DNA from: Leeuwenhoekiella polynyae
GTDB taxonomy: Bacteria; Bacteroidota; Bacteroidia; Flavobacteriales; Flavobacteriaceae
NCBI RefSeq assembly: GCF_004104075.1
Contig: NZ_QOVK01000009.1
Coordinates: 62,001-126,000, forward strand
Direction: 5' to 3'
Length of the DNA stretch: 64,000 bases
Under the pieces are notes generated by a model, which searched no databases, was not told the DNA's origin, and saw only the letters and a program-made list of their open reading frames with translations. Shown here piece after piece: positions 1-7,315 of this stretch. The position numbers and the translations under genes were made by a program. The first letter of the stretch is position 1. Each line of letters opens with the position of its first letter.

Positions 1-1116
1 TGGTAAATCGCCTCCTCCCCGGTGAATATTGTTATCTGGCATAGAACCACCCGGACCGTCAAAAACGGCCGGCTCGTTCATATCATTCCAAACCCCGTCA
101 ATTCCCAGATTCATAAAATCTTTATATAAAGAAGCCCACCATTTTTGTGTTTCAGGTCTGGTATAATCCGGAAATGCAACCTGACCCGGCCACACTTCGC
201 CATTATATTCATTACCTAGCGAGTCTAAAACCCAGTGATTGCCTGCACTTCCTTCTTGATAAACGGAATACAATGAATCTTGTTTTACACCCGGATCTAT
301 CATAAATACCGACTTGAAGTCTCTGGCATGGAGATAAGCATTCAAGCCTTTAGGATCAGGAAATCCTTCAGGATCAAAAGTGAAGACTCTAAAGCCGTCC
401 ATATAATCAATATCCATCCAGATTACATCTGCCGGTATTTTTCGAGTTCTAAACTCGTCTGCTAAGTCTTGCACATTGGTATCCGGAAAATAGGAATAAC
501 GCGACTGCTGATACCCCAAAGCCCAGATTGGCGGCATTGCCATCGTTCCGGTGAGTTCTCCAAGCGCTACCATAACCTCTTGTGGTGTTTCTTTGTCGAT
601 AACAAGAACTCTAAAAGAAGGCCCTTCGCTGATGATATCAACTCCGTTTTTTAAACGAATTTCTTGTCTCCATGAATTATCTGCCAAAATACCAAAAGAG
701 CTTCCGTCGGGACGTACACCCAAAACCCAGGGATGAGCCTGATAAAGCTGCTTTCCTTCAAATTTTCCGTATTCATAATTGTCAGTATTCCAAAGCGTAA
801 CCTCAGAACCGTTGCGACGCAGGTCACCAATAACTTCACCGGTTCCATAAAGATCTATATCGGTATTTAAATCAAAATGTACTGAAGTTTTTCCGTCTCT
901 AGTAGTAAACTCCGGTTTGATCGTCCAGCTTGCCGGAAGCGAATCGCGCTTCGGTAGCTCTTTAAGCACTGCCAGAGAAGGAAGCGTATGAATCGAGTCG
1001 AAATCTTTTGGATAAAACACAGCAACGTCCGGTTCTGCCAGACTCGCCGATTGTGCAAAAGCAGTTTGTAAACCTGCTGTTAATGCTAAAATATACAGTA
1101 ATGTGAATTTCTTCAT
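1..1116 (-). CDS. GH31 alpha-glucosidase, C-terminus cut by the window edge
   Basis: Exo-acting retaining alpha-glucosidase that should release glucose from maltodextrins in the periplasm. The reading frame is open from an ATG at 1116 to base 1 (372 codons) with no stop, so the C-terminal half lies outside the window. Residues 1-22 form a signal peptide (MKKFTLLYILAL...AFAQ) without a lipobox Cys. An N-terminal beta-sandwich typical of GH31 follows, and the family motif GVWNDMNEP near residue 345 carries the likely catalytic nucleophile Asp345. The gene starts 10 bp after the GH13 stop at 1127, so it is the last visible gene of the alpha-glucan operon. Family is clear; alpha-glucosidase rather than alpha-xylosidase is inferred from the neighbours. 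Confidence 0.9.
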   Translation of the reverse strand, partial: MKKFTLLYILALTAGLQTAFAQSASLAEPDVAVFYPKDFDSIHTLPSLAVLKELPKRDSLPASWTIKPEFTTRDGKTSVHFDLNTDIDLYGTGEVIGDLRRNGSEVTLWNTDNYEYGKFEGKQLYQAHPWVLGVRPDGSSFGILADNSWRQEIRLKNGVDIISEGPSFRVLVIDKETPQEVMVALGELTGTMAMPPIWALGYQQSRYSYFPDTNVQDLADEFRTRKIPADVIWMDIDYMDGFRVFTFDPEGFPDPKGLNAYLHARDFKSVFMIDPGVKQDSLYSVYQEGSAGNHWVLDSLGNEYNGEVWPGQVAFPDYTRPETQKWWASLYKDFMNLGIDGVWNDMNEPAVFDGPGGSMPDNNIHRGGGDLP

Positions 1117-1126
1117 TTTTAAAAAA

Positions 1127-2974
1127 CTAGTTTAATTGAATAATCATTGGGGTTTTTGCCGCTACCGTAAGTGTATCGGTCAGCGCAATAGTTTGAGACG
1201 TGATGATGTCTGTTCCGCTTGGGGTTTTAAGGTCTGCTGCAAAACGCGCGAGGTCTAACGTTTGGTCGGTTTCGTTATTATTCAAAACCACCATCACCTG
1301 ATCTGCGCCTAAACTTCTGAAATAGACATAGACATTCTGCTCCGGAATATACTGGGTGAGTTCTCCTGAGTGAACGGCTTTTGACATTTTTCTCCAGTTG
1401 AGAATTTTCTTGGTAAAGTCAAAAAATGCTTGTTGTTGTTTTGTTCTTTCGGAAGCGCTAAAAGCATTTTGCTCGTCTGCTTCCCAACCTCCGGGAAAGT
1501 CTCTGCGGATATCCCCGTCTCCTTTAGACTTGTCTCCACGCATCCCTAGTTCTGAACCGTAATACAACTGTGGAATACCACGTGTGGTCGCGATAAGACT
1601 AAGGCCTAACTTATATGTATTGATGTCCTGATCGTAGATGTCGTTAAACCTGCGGGTGTCGTGATTCTCTAAAAAAACTAAAAGATTATCTGGATTTGGA
1701 TATAGAAAATCATTAACGAAATTGTCGTAAGCCTTCATGATCCCACTTCCCCAGCCGCCTTCTTCTGCAAACATGTGCTCAACGGCATTGTGCAGCGTAA
1801 AATCCATTACGGAAGGCAAATAGGTATTGTAATTTTGTATAGCACCGATCTTGCTGTCTTTTTGCCAGTACGCAATTTGCGCCTGGTTGTGCAACCAGAC
1901 CTCGCCAACAATGTTGAAGTTAGGGAACTCGTCCATAATGGCTTTGGTCCACGTTGCAATACCTTCTTTATCATTATAACTGTAGGTATCTACCCGCAAA
2001 CCATCAAGGTCTGCGTATTCTATCCACCAAATTGCATTTTGAATGAGATAATTGAGCACCAAAGGATTTTTCTGATTGAGATCTGGCATGGTTTTTACGA
2101 ACCAACCATCTACACAGTATTTAAAATCGCTGTCCGATTTATGTGGATCAAACTGGGTTTCCATTCTATAGTTAGACTGTGCATAGCCGGGAAACTGATT
2201 GATCCAATCGTAACTGGGTAAATCTTTTATCATCCAGTGTTGTGCTCCCCAGTGATTGGTCACATAATCCATAATGAGCTTCATATCGCGTTTGTGCAAT
2301 GCTGAAGCCAGATTTTTATAATCTGCATTGCTTCCATAGCGGGGATCTATGGTGTATACATCGCTCTGCGCATAGGTGTGATACGAATAGGCAGGATCAT
2401 TATCTTCAAGAAGTGGAGTGCTCCAGATAGCCGTAACGCCCAACTCCTCTAAATAATCCAGATGCTCTGTAATCCCCTTGATATCGCCACCGTGTCTTCC
2501 ACCGCTTTTGCTTCGGTCTAATTTATCGTCTAAACCTTCTACAGAATCATTATCAGGATCTCCATTAGCAAAACGGTCTGGCATCAGCAAATACATCACA
2601 TCGCTGCTGGTATACCCTTCCCGAGCTGCAGAATTTTCAGCTCTTTCTTTCAATTCATATTCCCGGGTAAATTGCAGCTTTCCTTTTTTCTTAAAATCGA
2701 AATGAATCGTTCTGGCTGCTACATCTTGAGTTTCAATACTCACAAAAATATAATTGGGATTTTCGGTTTTAATCACTCCGGTAACCGGAATTTCTTCTCG
2801 CACCGAAATGCTAAAATCTGCAATATTGGTTCCGTAGAATAGTACCTGTATTTCAGACTTCTCCATCTCTGCCCACCAGAACGGTGGTTCTACCTTTTCC
2901 AGTTGCGCATAACTGCTATAACTATACAGACAACTCAATGCCAGCAGGATAACATGCCTTAATGTACTTCTCAT
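1127..2974 (-). CDS. GH13 neopullulanase/cyclomaltodextrinase-like amylase (SusA-like), exported
   Basis: Retaining alpha-amylase-superfamily enzyme, probably a periplasmic neopullulanase or maltodextrinase acting on imported oligosaccharides. Start chosen at ATG 2974, because it begins a good signal peptide (MRSTLRHVILLALS...SYAQ); the frame also extends to a TTG at 3022, but that lies in an intercistronic stem-loop. In the 615-residue product an N-terminal beta domain (about 25-110) precedes the barrel. The four GH13 regions are intact: DYVTNH (236-241), GLRVD with nucleophile Asp329, GEVW with acid/base Glu358, and LENHD ending at Asp439. The long N-terminal domain and motif FANGDPDND resemble cyclomaltodextrinase/SusA proteins. 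It lies between the second GH13 gene and GH31 in one operon. The exact product profile cannot be read from sequence. Confidence 0.9.
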   Translation of the reverse strand: MRSTLRHVILLALSCLYSYSSYAQLEKVEPPFWWAEMEKSEIQVLFYGTNIADFSISVREEIPVTGVIKTENPNYIFVSIETQDVAARTIHFDFKKKGKLQFTREYELKERAENSAAREGYTSSDVMYLLMPDRFANGDPDNDSVEGLDDKLDRSKSGGRHGGDIKGITEHLDYLEELGVTAIWSTPLLEDNDPAYSYHTYAQSDVYTIDPRYGSNADYKNLASALHKRDMKLIMDYVTNHWGAQHWMIKDLPSYDWINQFPGYAQSNYRMETQFDPHKSDSDFKYCVDGWFVKTMPDLNQKNPLVLNYLIQNAIWWIEYADLDGLRVDTYSYNDKEGIATWTKAIMDEFPNFNIVGEVWLHNQAQIAYWQKDSKIGAIQNYNTYLPSVMDFTLHNAVEHMFAEEGGWGSGIMKAYDNFVNDFLYPNPDNLLVFLENHDTRRFNDIYDQDINTYKLGLSLIATTRGIPQLYYGSELGMRGDKSKGDGDIRRDFPGGWEADEQNAFSASERTKQQQAFFDFTKKILNWRKMSKAVHSGELTQYIPEQNVYVYFRSLGADQVMVVLNNNETDQTLDLARFAADLKTPSGTDIITSQTIALTDTLTVAAKTPMIIQLN

Positions 2975-2990
2975 AATTCTTGCTGTAAAA

Positions 2991-3020
2991 GCAGCCTTTG
3001 TCGTTAAAACAAGAGGCTGC
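2991..3020 (-). promoter_or_regulatory. intercistronic stem-loop between the two GH13 genes
   Basis: Inverted repeat GCAGCCT (2991-2997) / AGGCTGC (3014-3020) around a 16-nt loop. It sits in the 66-bp gap between the stop of the lipoprotein amylase (3041) and the ATG of the next GH13 gene (2974). On the transcribed strand it is followed by a short T run. Its arm sequence matches the core of the stem-loop at 4501-4521. It may be a processing, stability or partial termination signal; the function is inferred. Confidence 0.5.
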
Positions 3021-3040
3021 AATGGTAGTTCTGTTTTAGA

Positions 3041-4483
3041 TTACTGCATCACAGACCAAACGGCATAGCCGTTTGCAGGAGCTTCTAACTGCGCTCCGCC
3101 ATCTACGTCGGTAATGGGTGAATAGGTCGTGTTTTCAGAATAATCCATCAACTGTACTCCATTCCAACCGGTAGCGATTGTACGTCTTTTTGTACTGCTG
3201 TTAGAGGTGATGTATACAATAAGTCCCGGATTGTCTGCATTACCTTTTCGCTTTGCGATATACTCATCTTCATCTGTGTACAAGACTTCCAAGTCTCCGG
3301 TAGCCAACGTATTGTGAATGAGGATCAACTTATTCAACTGCTCCTTAAACGCTTCATTCTCGTAGTCCAGGTAGAAAACCGTAGGATAACCGGGATGCGT
3401 CATGATAAAAGCATAGGCCTTTAATTTATTGGAAGACTCAATATAGTTATCGATGTTTCCATCTTTTTCGGTATCGTGATTAGCTGTGAAGGTTACCGCT
3501 TTGTCCGGATGGGTTTGCCATACCTGATCTCTGGTCAAATACGTCAAGTCATCGTTACGGTCAAAAGCTTGTTCCATTCTGTAAAATGCGGCAAAGTCAA
3601 AAGCACCACTGCCGGTAGCTTCTATGTGCTCGCGGATGAGATCTGGATCTCCATCCCACAATTCACTTACTGAAAAACCACCCACTTCTGCCAACCAGTC
3701 TTTAATTACAAACGATTCAAAACCCAATACATAATCAAACCTCCAGCCGTCAAAGCCCATTTCGTTTTTGTAATAGTTTGCTACGGAATTGTCCTGTTTC
3801 CACAACCAGTTTTGAACGCGTTCTCTGTGGTGGTCTAAATTGGTTTCTGCATAAAACAAACTACCCGGATCGTAATTACTCACGCTATTGGGATAAAAAT
3901 CTTCATAGTTTCTGTTGAACATTCCCGAAGCATTACCGTGGGTTTCATCAAAAAGACTATAGGTATCTTTATCACGATACGGATTGTACTCCAGACCACC
4001 ACCCGAATTGTGATTCAATACAATATCTGCGATCACTTCCAGATCATTCTCGTGAGCGGTTGCGATCAAATTCTCCAGATCTGCACGCGTTCCAAAACGA
4101 GTTGGAGTCGTCCCATGCTGCTCAAAATTTCCAAAATCATAATAATCAGACACATCGTATCCCATAGAATACCCACCTGATTGTCCTTTTGTAGCAGGGG
4201 GTAACCAGATACGGTCTATACCCGCTTCGCTCCAGTCTGCAACTTTACCGGAAAGGGTATTCCACCATTCAAAACGAGGCTCAACATCCCAGTAAAACGC
4301 TTGCATCATGACTCGGCTACCGTTATCATAATCTTCTAGATTAAGTGCCGTAAATTCAACAGGATCTACAACTCCGCTATCCCCATCCGTTGGTACCTCG
4401 ACGCTGTCATCTGATGCACATCCTACACTCAAGAGTAGTATAAAAAGATACAGCAATAGGTTTTTAAAAAAAAATTGTTTCAT
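3041..4483 (-). CDS. GH13 alpha-amylase lipoprotein (SusG position, GH13_7-like)
   Basis: Endo-acting alpha-amylase, probably anchored at the cell surface where it cuts starch for the SusC/SusD importer. Start chosen at ATG 4483 (MKQFFFKNLLLYLFILLLSVGC), which gives a lipoprotein signal with Cys22; the frame extends to a GTG at 4510 but that would spoil the signal. The 480-residue product carries ADIVLNH (about 152-158), GWRFD with nucleophile Asp250, SELWDG with acid/base Glu274, and TANHD ending at Asp337. The segments VMMQAFYWDVE, DRIWLPPATKG and YSMGYDVSDYYD are typical of the archaeal/plant-type subfamily, which differs from the classical SusG subfamily. A stem-loop at 4501-4521 separates it from the SusE-like gene. 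Confidence 0.9.
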   Translation of the reverse strand: MKQFFFKNLLLYLFILLLSVGCASDDSVEVPTDGDSGVVDPVEFTALNLEDYDNGSRVMMQAFYWDVEPRFEWWNTLSGKVADWSEAGIDRIWLPPATKGQSGGYSMGYDVSDYYDFGNFEQHGTTPTRFGTRADLENLIATAHENDLEVIADIVLNHNSGGGLEYNPYRDKDTYSLFDETHGNASGMFNRNYEDFYPNSVSNYDPGSLFYAETNLDHHRERVQNWLWKQDNSVANYYKNEMGFDGWRFDYVLGFESFVIKDWLAEVGGFSVSELWDGDPDLIREHIEATGSGAFDFAAFYRMEQAFDRNDDLTYLTRDQVWQTHPDKAVTFTANHDTEKDGNIDNYIESSNKLKAYAFIMTHPGYPTVFYLDYENEAFKEQLNKLILIHNTLATGDLEVLYTDEDEYIAKRKGNADNPGLIVYITSNSSTKRRTIATGWNGVQLMDYSENTTYSPITDVDGGAQLEAPANGYAVWSVMQ

Positions 4484-4500
4484 ATACATTCTATTTAAAA

Positions 4501-4521
4501 AAGGCTGCACCAGGCAGCCTT
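4501..4521 (-). terminator. stem-loop plus T-run between the SusE-like gene and the first amylase
   Basis: Perfect 8-bp inverted repeat AAGGCTGC (4501-4508) / GCAGCCTT (4514-4521) with a 5-nt loop. On the minus (transcribed) strand the right arm runs directly into TTTTTT, the form of an intrinsic terminator. It lies inside the operon, after the SusE-like stop (4528) and 18 bp before the amylase ATG (4483), so partial read-through that lowers enzyme expression relative to SusCDE is the likely role. Confidence 0.6.
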
Positions 4522-4527
4522 GACAAA

Positions 4528-5670
4528 TTAGTTTTTAGATATAGAATAGGTGTATTGTCTTGGATTGCTCAGATCTAATGTGATCGTATAGTTCCCATCT
4601 TCTGGAATACCGATATTTTGATTCGTATTAAAGTCTAAGGTACCATCTGCATCAGTATCACCAAAATTGATATCCCACGCATCATTCGCTCTAAATTTGA
4701 TTCCATTATCTGGAGCTTCCTGCTCGGTAAGGTCTAATGTTACACTCCAGGTTTTTGTTGCTGAATCATACACCATATCGGTATCGCTATCCCAACCGGT
4801 AGGTGTTGCATTACCGATCACACCCCAACTTGTTTTAGTAAGATCATAGGTCAATGCGTCTGTATCTACATTTACAATATAGTAACCACCGGTTCCGTCA
4901 GGAGTACCCGCGTTTACTTCACCTTCCTGTACGAGCGTTCCTGAGAACGTACCGTTATCTGCACCGGTATCCCCATAATCCCCATCAAAACTGGTGTTGG
5001 CAGGTAAGAATTTGAATTCCGGAGTTTCTGAATTGATAAATACATAACCTTCATAAGCTGTGTTTCCTTCAGCAGCAGCTGCAAGCGGCACTGCATCAGC
5101 CGGTGTCCAGTCTGTACCGTAACCCCCAGATGCCAGGAAGTTACCCACTACAAAGATTTTAGGAAGATCTAACCCTTCTTCTGCCTCTTCGGGTAAGGTT
5201 ACAGAAACTGCCATCACCTCAGAAAGTTGCTCAACAACATTGCCGGCATCGGCACCTACATAAGCACGCACTCTAAAGTAAACAGTTCCGTTATTGGGCG
5301 CTGCCGTAGTAGGGTCGTTATCAAGACCGGCCTCTCTAGCCAGTGCTAACATATTTGCCACCGTAACAGCCTGATTGGTTTGCGTACCCACGCCTATTAC
5401 AGAAAAACTCTCAAAAGACTCAACAGAAGACCCTTGAACCTCATAGTTCACCGGAGTTTGCACACTGAAGTTCGCAGCATTCCAAACCAAGCGTTCTGCA
5501 ATATTAGACGCATTGGAAGCTGTTAGATTGTACGTTTCTAAAGTTGAATTGGTAAACGCAATACCTTCAGGATCTGGCTTAGCGGTATAGGTAAAACCAT
5601 CATCATCTGAACACGATGTGAAATTGAATAGTGCGATACACGCCAGAAATACAAAAGTTATTTTTTTCAT
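4528..5670 (-). CDS. SusE-like outer-membrane alpha-glucan-binding lipoprotein
   Basis: Surface glycan-binding lipoprotein expected to hold starch chains near the SusC/SusD complex. The 380-residue protein starts with a lipoprotein signal (lipobox FTSC, Cys20, followed by SDDD). Residues about 30-165 form the SusE N-terminal module, including phrases such as WNAANFSVQTPVNYEVQ and the TNQAVTVANMLALA segment that recur in the galactan-PUL homologue at 48211-49368. The C-terminal half has two Trp-containing starch-binding-like modules (around WTPADAVPL and WGVIGNATPTGWDSDTDM). The gene is 14 bp downstream of SusD. The binding role is inferred from family and position. Confidence 0.8.
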   Translation of the reverse strand: MKKITFVFLACIALFNFTSCSDDDGFTYTAKPDPEGIAFTNSTLETYNLTASNASNIAERLVWNAANFSVQTPVNYEVQGSSVESFESFSVIGVGTQTNQAVTVANMLALAREAGLDNDPTTAAPNNGTVYFRVRAYVGADAGNVVEQLSEVMAVSVTLPEEAEEGLDLPKIFVVGNFLASGGYGTDWTPADAVPLAAAAEGNTAYEGYVFINSETPEFKFLPANTSFDGDYGDTGADNGTFSGTLVQEGEVNAGTPDGTGGYYIVNVDTDALTYDLTKTSWGVIGNATPTGWDSDTDMVYDSATKTWSVTLDLTEQEAPDNGIKFRANDAWDINFGDTDADGTLDFNTNQNIGIPEDGNYTITLDLSNPRQYTYSISKN

Positions 5671-5684
5671 GGTTGTCTTATTTA

Positions 5685-7310
5685 TTAATAACCTGTGTTT
5701 TGAGTCAGGTTAGGATTAATCAAAATGATGTTACTGGGTAATGGGAATAATTTTCTGAAATCATCAACAGCAGTTCCTGATTTTGAACCGCCTTTAAAAG
5801 GCCACAGGTAACTCCCGGTTGTATAATCGTTGAAGCGAATCAAATCTGTTCTGCGTTGTCCTTCCCAATACAATTCGCGTGCACGTTCATCTAAAATGAA
5901 ATCAAGATCTAAATCTCCAGAAGAAATATTACCAGCAGTAGAGCCAAATGCACGTGCTCTTAACACATTGATGTAGCCGGTAGCTGTATTGAGATCCCCA
6001 CCGGATCCTCCTCTTAAAACAGCCTCGGCGTAGTTTAAGTAAATTTCGGCAAGTCTGATAACCGGTAAGTCGGTATCTACAAAGTCACCCCCTTCATCTA
6101 CACCGGCGGCACCGGTAGCATCCACATTCTTAAATTTGGTAACCGCATAACCATCGGTAAAGGTGTTCGCAATGGTATTGATCTCCAAGCTTTGCCCGTC
6201 TGTATAGAATAGCGCTCTGCTATCTTCCCATTCAATAGGATTACCGTCTGCATCTGTATTACTAACAGCATAATCAAACTTATTCACCAAAGCTTTGGTG
6301 GTGCGTAAACCACTCCAACCTCCGTTTACACCAAAGTTAAAGGCATCCATAGAACCGCCTATTGCAGCGTGAACCAAAAAGGTCGTTCCCCCATAGGTTC
6401 TGGAATTGTTTCCGTCAAAATTGAGTGCAAAGATGAATTCGTTTTGTGCGCCGTTACTGTTGTTATCGGCTAAGAACAGTTCATCATAAGCAGACCCGTT
6501 TCCGTTAGCATCATTCGTGTTGATGCTGTACGAAGCATTGATCGCAAGGTTTGAAAACGCAATCGCATCCGTATACCGATCTTCACCCGTGAATACTTCA
6601 GCATTCAAATACAACTTAGAAAGCAAAGCCCAGGCCGCAACCCGGTCAACACGACCATACTCATTAGCCCCGCTATCTTTAAGCAAGTCTTGAATCGCTA
6701 ACAATTCAGACTCTACAAAACTAAAAATCTCAGCTCTGGTGCTTTGCTCCGGCAACTCTGTAGAAACCACAGTAACCAAGGGTACGGCGCCGAATAGATC
6801 TAATAAATTATAATACGTAAAGGCACGTAAAAAACGAGCTTCTGCAATGTATGCTTCAACCTCAGCATTTTCATTAAGCAAAGCTGCGTTTTCTATAAAC
6901 GAATTGGTAAAAGACACTTCCTGAGCCAGGCGGTAATACATACCTGTAGTAAAGTCATTACCCGCACCCCAGTTCATCGCGTGTAGATTAGGCAATCCCG
7001 GATCCCCCCAGCCTATTACCGCATGGTCTGTTGTGAGTTCATTTAAGCTAAAAAGCAAACGGGAGTATTGTGAAGTACCTTCATCAATTCCAGTGATATC
7101 CGGTTGTCCCGAAGGCCCCTGCTGACCGGTTAAAGCAAGACTCGCATAGAGTTTTGCCAAAGCTCCTTTAGCTTCGTCAGCATTCGCAAAAACATTGGTT
7201 TCCGTAAAACTGTCCGGATCTATAGGTGTCTGATCCAAATCGTCATGACACGACACTATAATAAGTGTTGGAATGACAAAAAGTAATTTTTTTATGTAAT
7301 TCATGTTCAT
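5685..7310 (-). CDS. susD: SusD/RagB family glycan-binding lipoprotein (alpha-glucan PUL)
   Basis: SusD-like lid protein of the TonB-dependent importer. It binds oligosaccharide at the cell surface and closes over SusC. The 541-residue product has a lipoprotein signal with Cys21 (TLIIVSCHDD), the conserved early motif FADADEAKGALAKLYASL-type helix (read here as FANADEAKGALAKLY), the segment AEARFLRAFTYYNLLDLFGAVPLV typical of the TPR-like core, and the C-terminal pattern LDERARELYWEGQRRTDL. It ends LFPLPSNIILINPNLTQNTGY, as in many SusD proteins. It lies 5 bp downstream of SusC. Start could also be the ATG at 7304. Confidence 0.92.
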   Translation of the reverse strand: MNMNYIKKLLFVIPTLIIVSCHDDLDQTPIDPDSFTETNVFANADEAKGALAKLYASLALTGQQGPSGQPDITGIDEGTSQYSRLLFSLNELTTDHAVIGWGDPGLPNLHAMNWGAGNDFTTGMYYRLAQEVSFTNSFIENAALLNENAEVEAYIAEARFLRAFTYYNLLDLFGAVPLVTVVSTELPEQSTRAEIFSFVESELLAIQDLLKDSGANEYGRVDRVAAWALLSKLYLNAEVFTGEDRYTDAIAFSNLAINASYSINTNDANGNGSAYDELFLADNNSNGAQNEFIFALNFDGNNSRTYGGTTFLVHAAIGGSMDAFNFGVNGGWSGLRTTKALVNKFDYAVSNTDADGNPIEWEDSRALFYTDGQSLEINTIANTFTDGYAVTKFKNVDATGAAGVDEGGDFVDTDLPVIRLAEIYLNYAEAVLRGGSGGDLNTATGYINVLRARAFGSTAGNISSGDLDLDFILDERARELYWEGQRRTDLIRFNDYTTGSYLWPFKGGSKSGTAVDDFRKLFPLPSNIILINPNLTQNTGY

Positions 7311-7315
7311 TTTTT

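Noticed and set aside
1775-2221. Plus-strand open frame of 148 codons
   Set aside because: Antisense to the GH13 gene with all catalytic motifs intact; no independent support.
4484-4510. Upstream GTG start for the surface amylase
   Set aside because: It falls in the stem-loop region and adds nine residues before the lipoprotein signal; ATG 4483 gives a clean lipobox.
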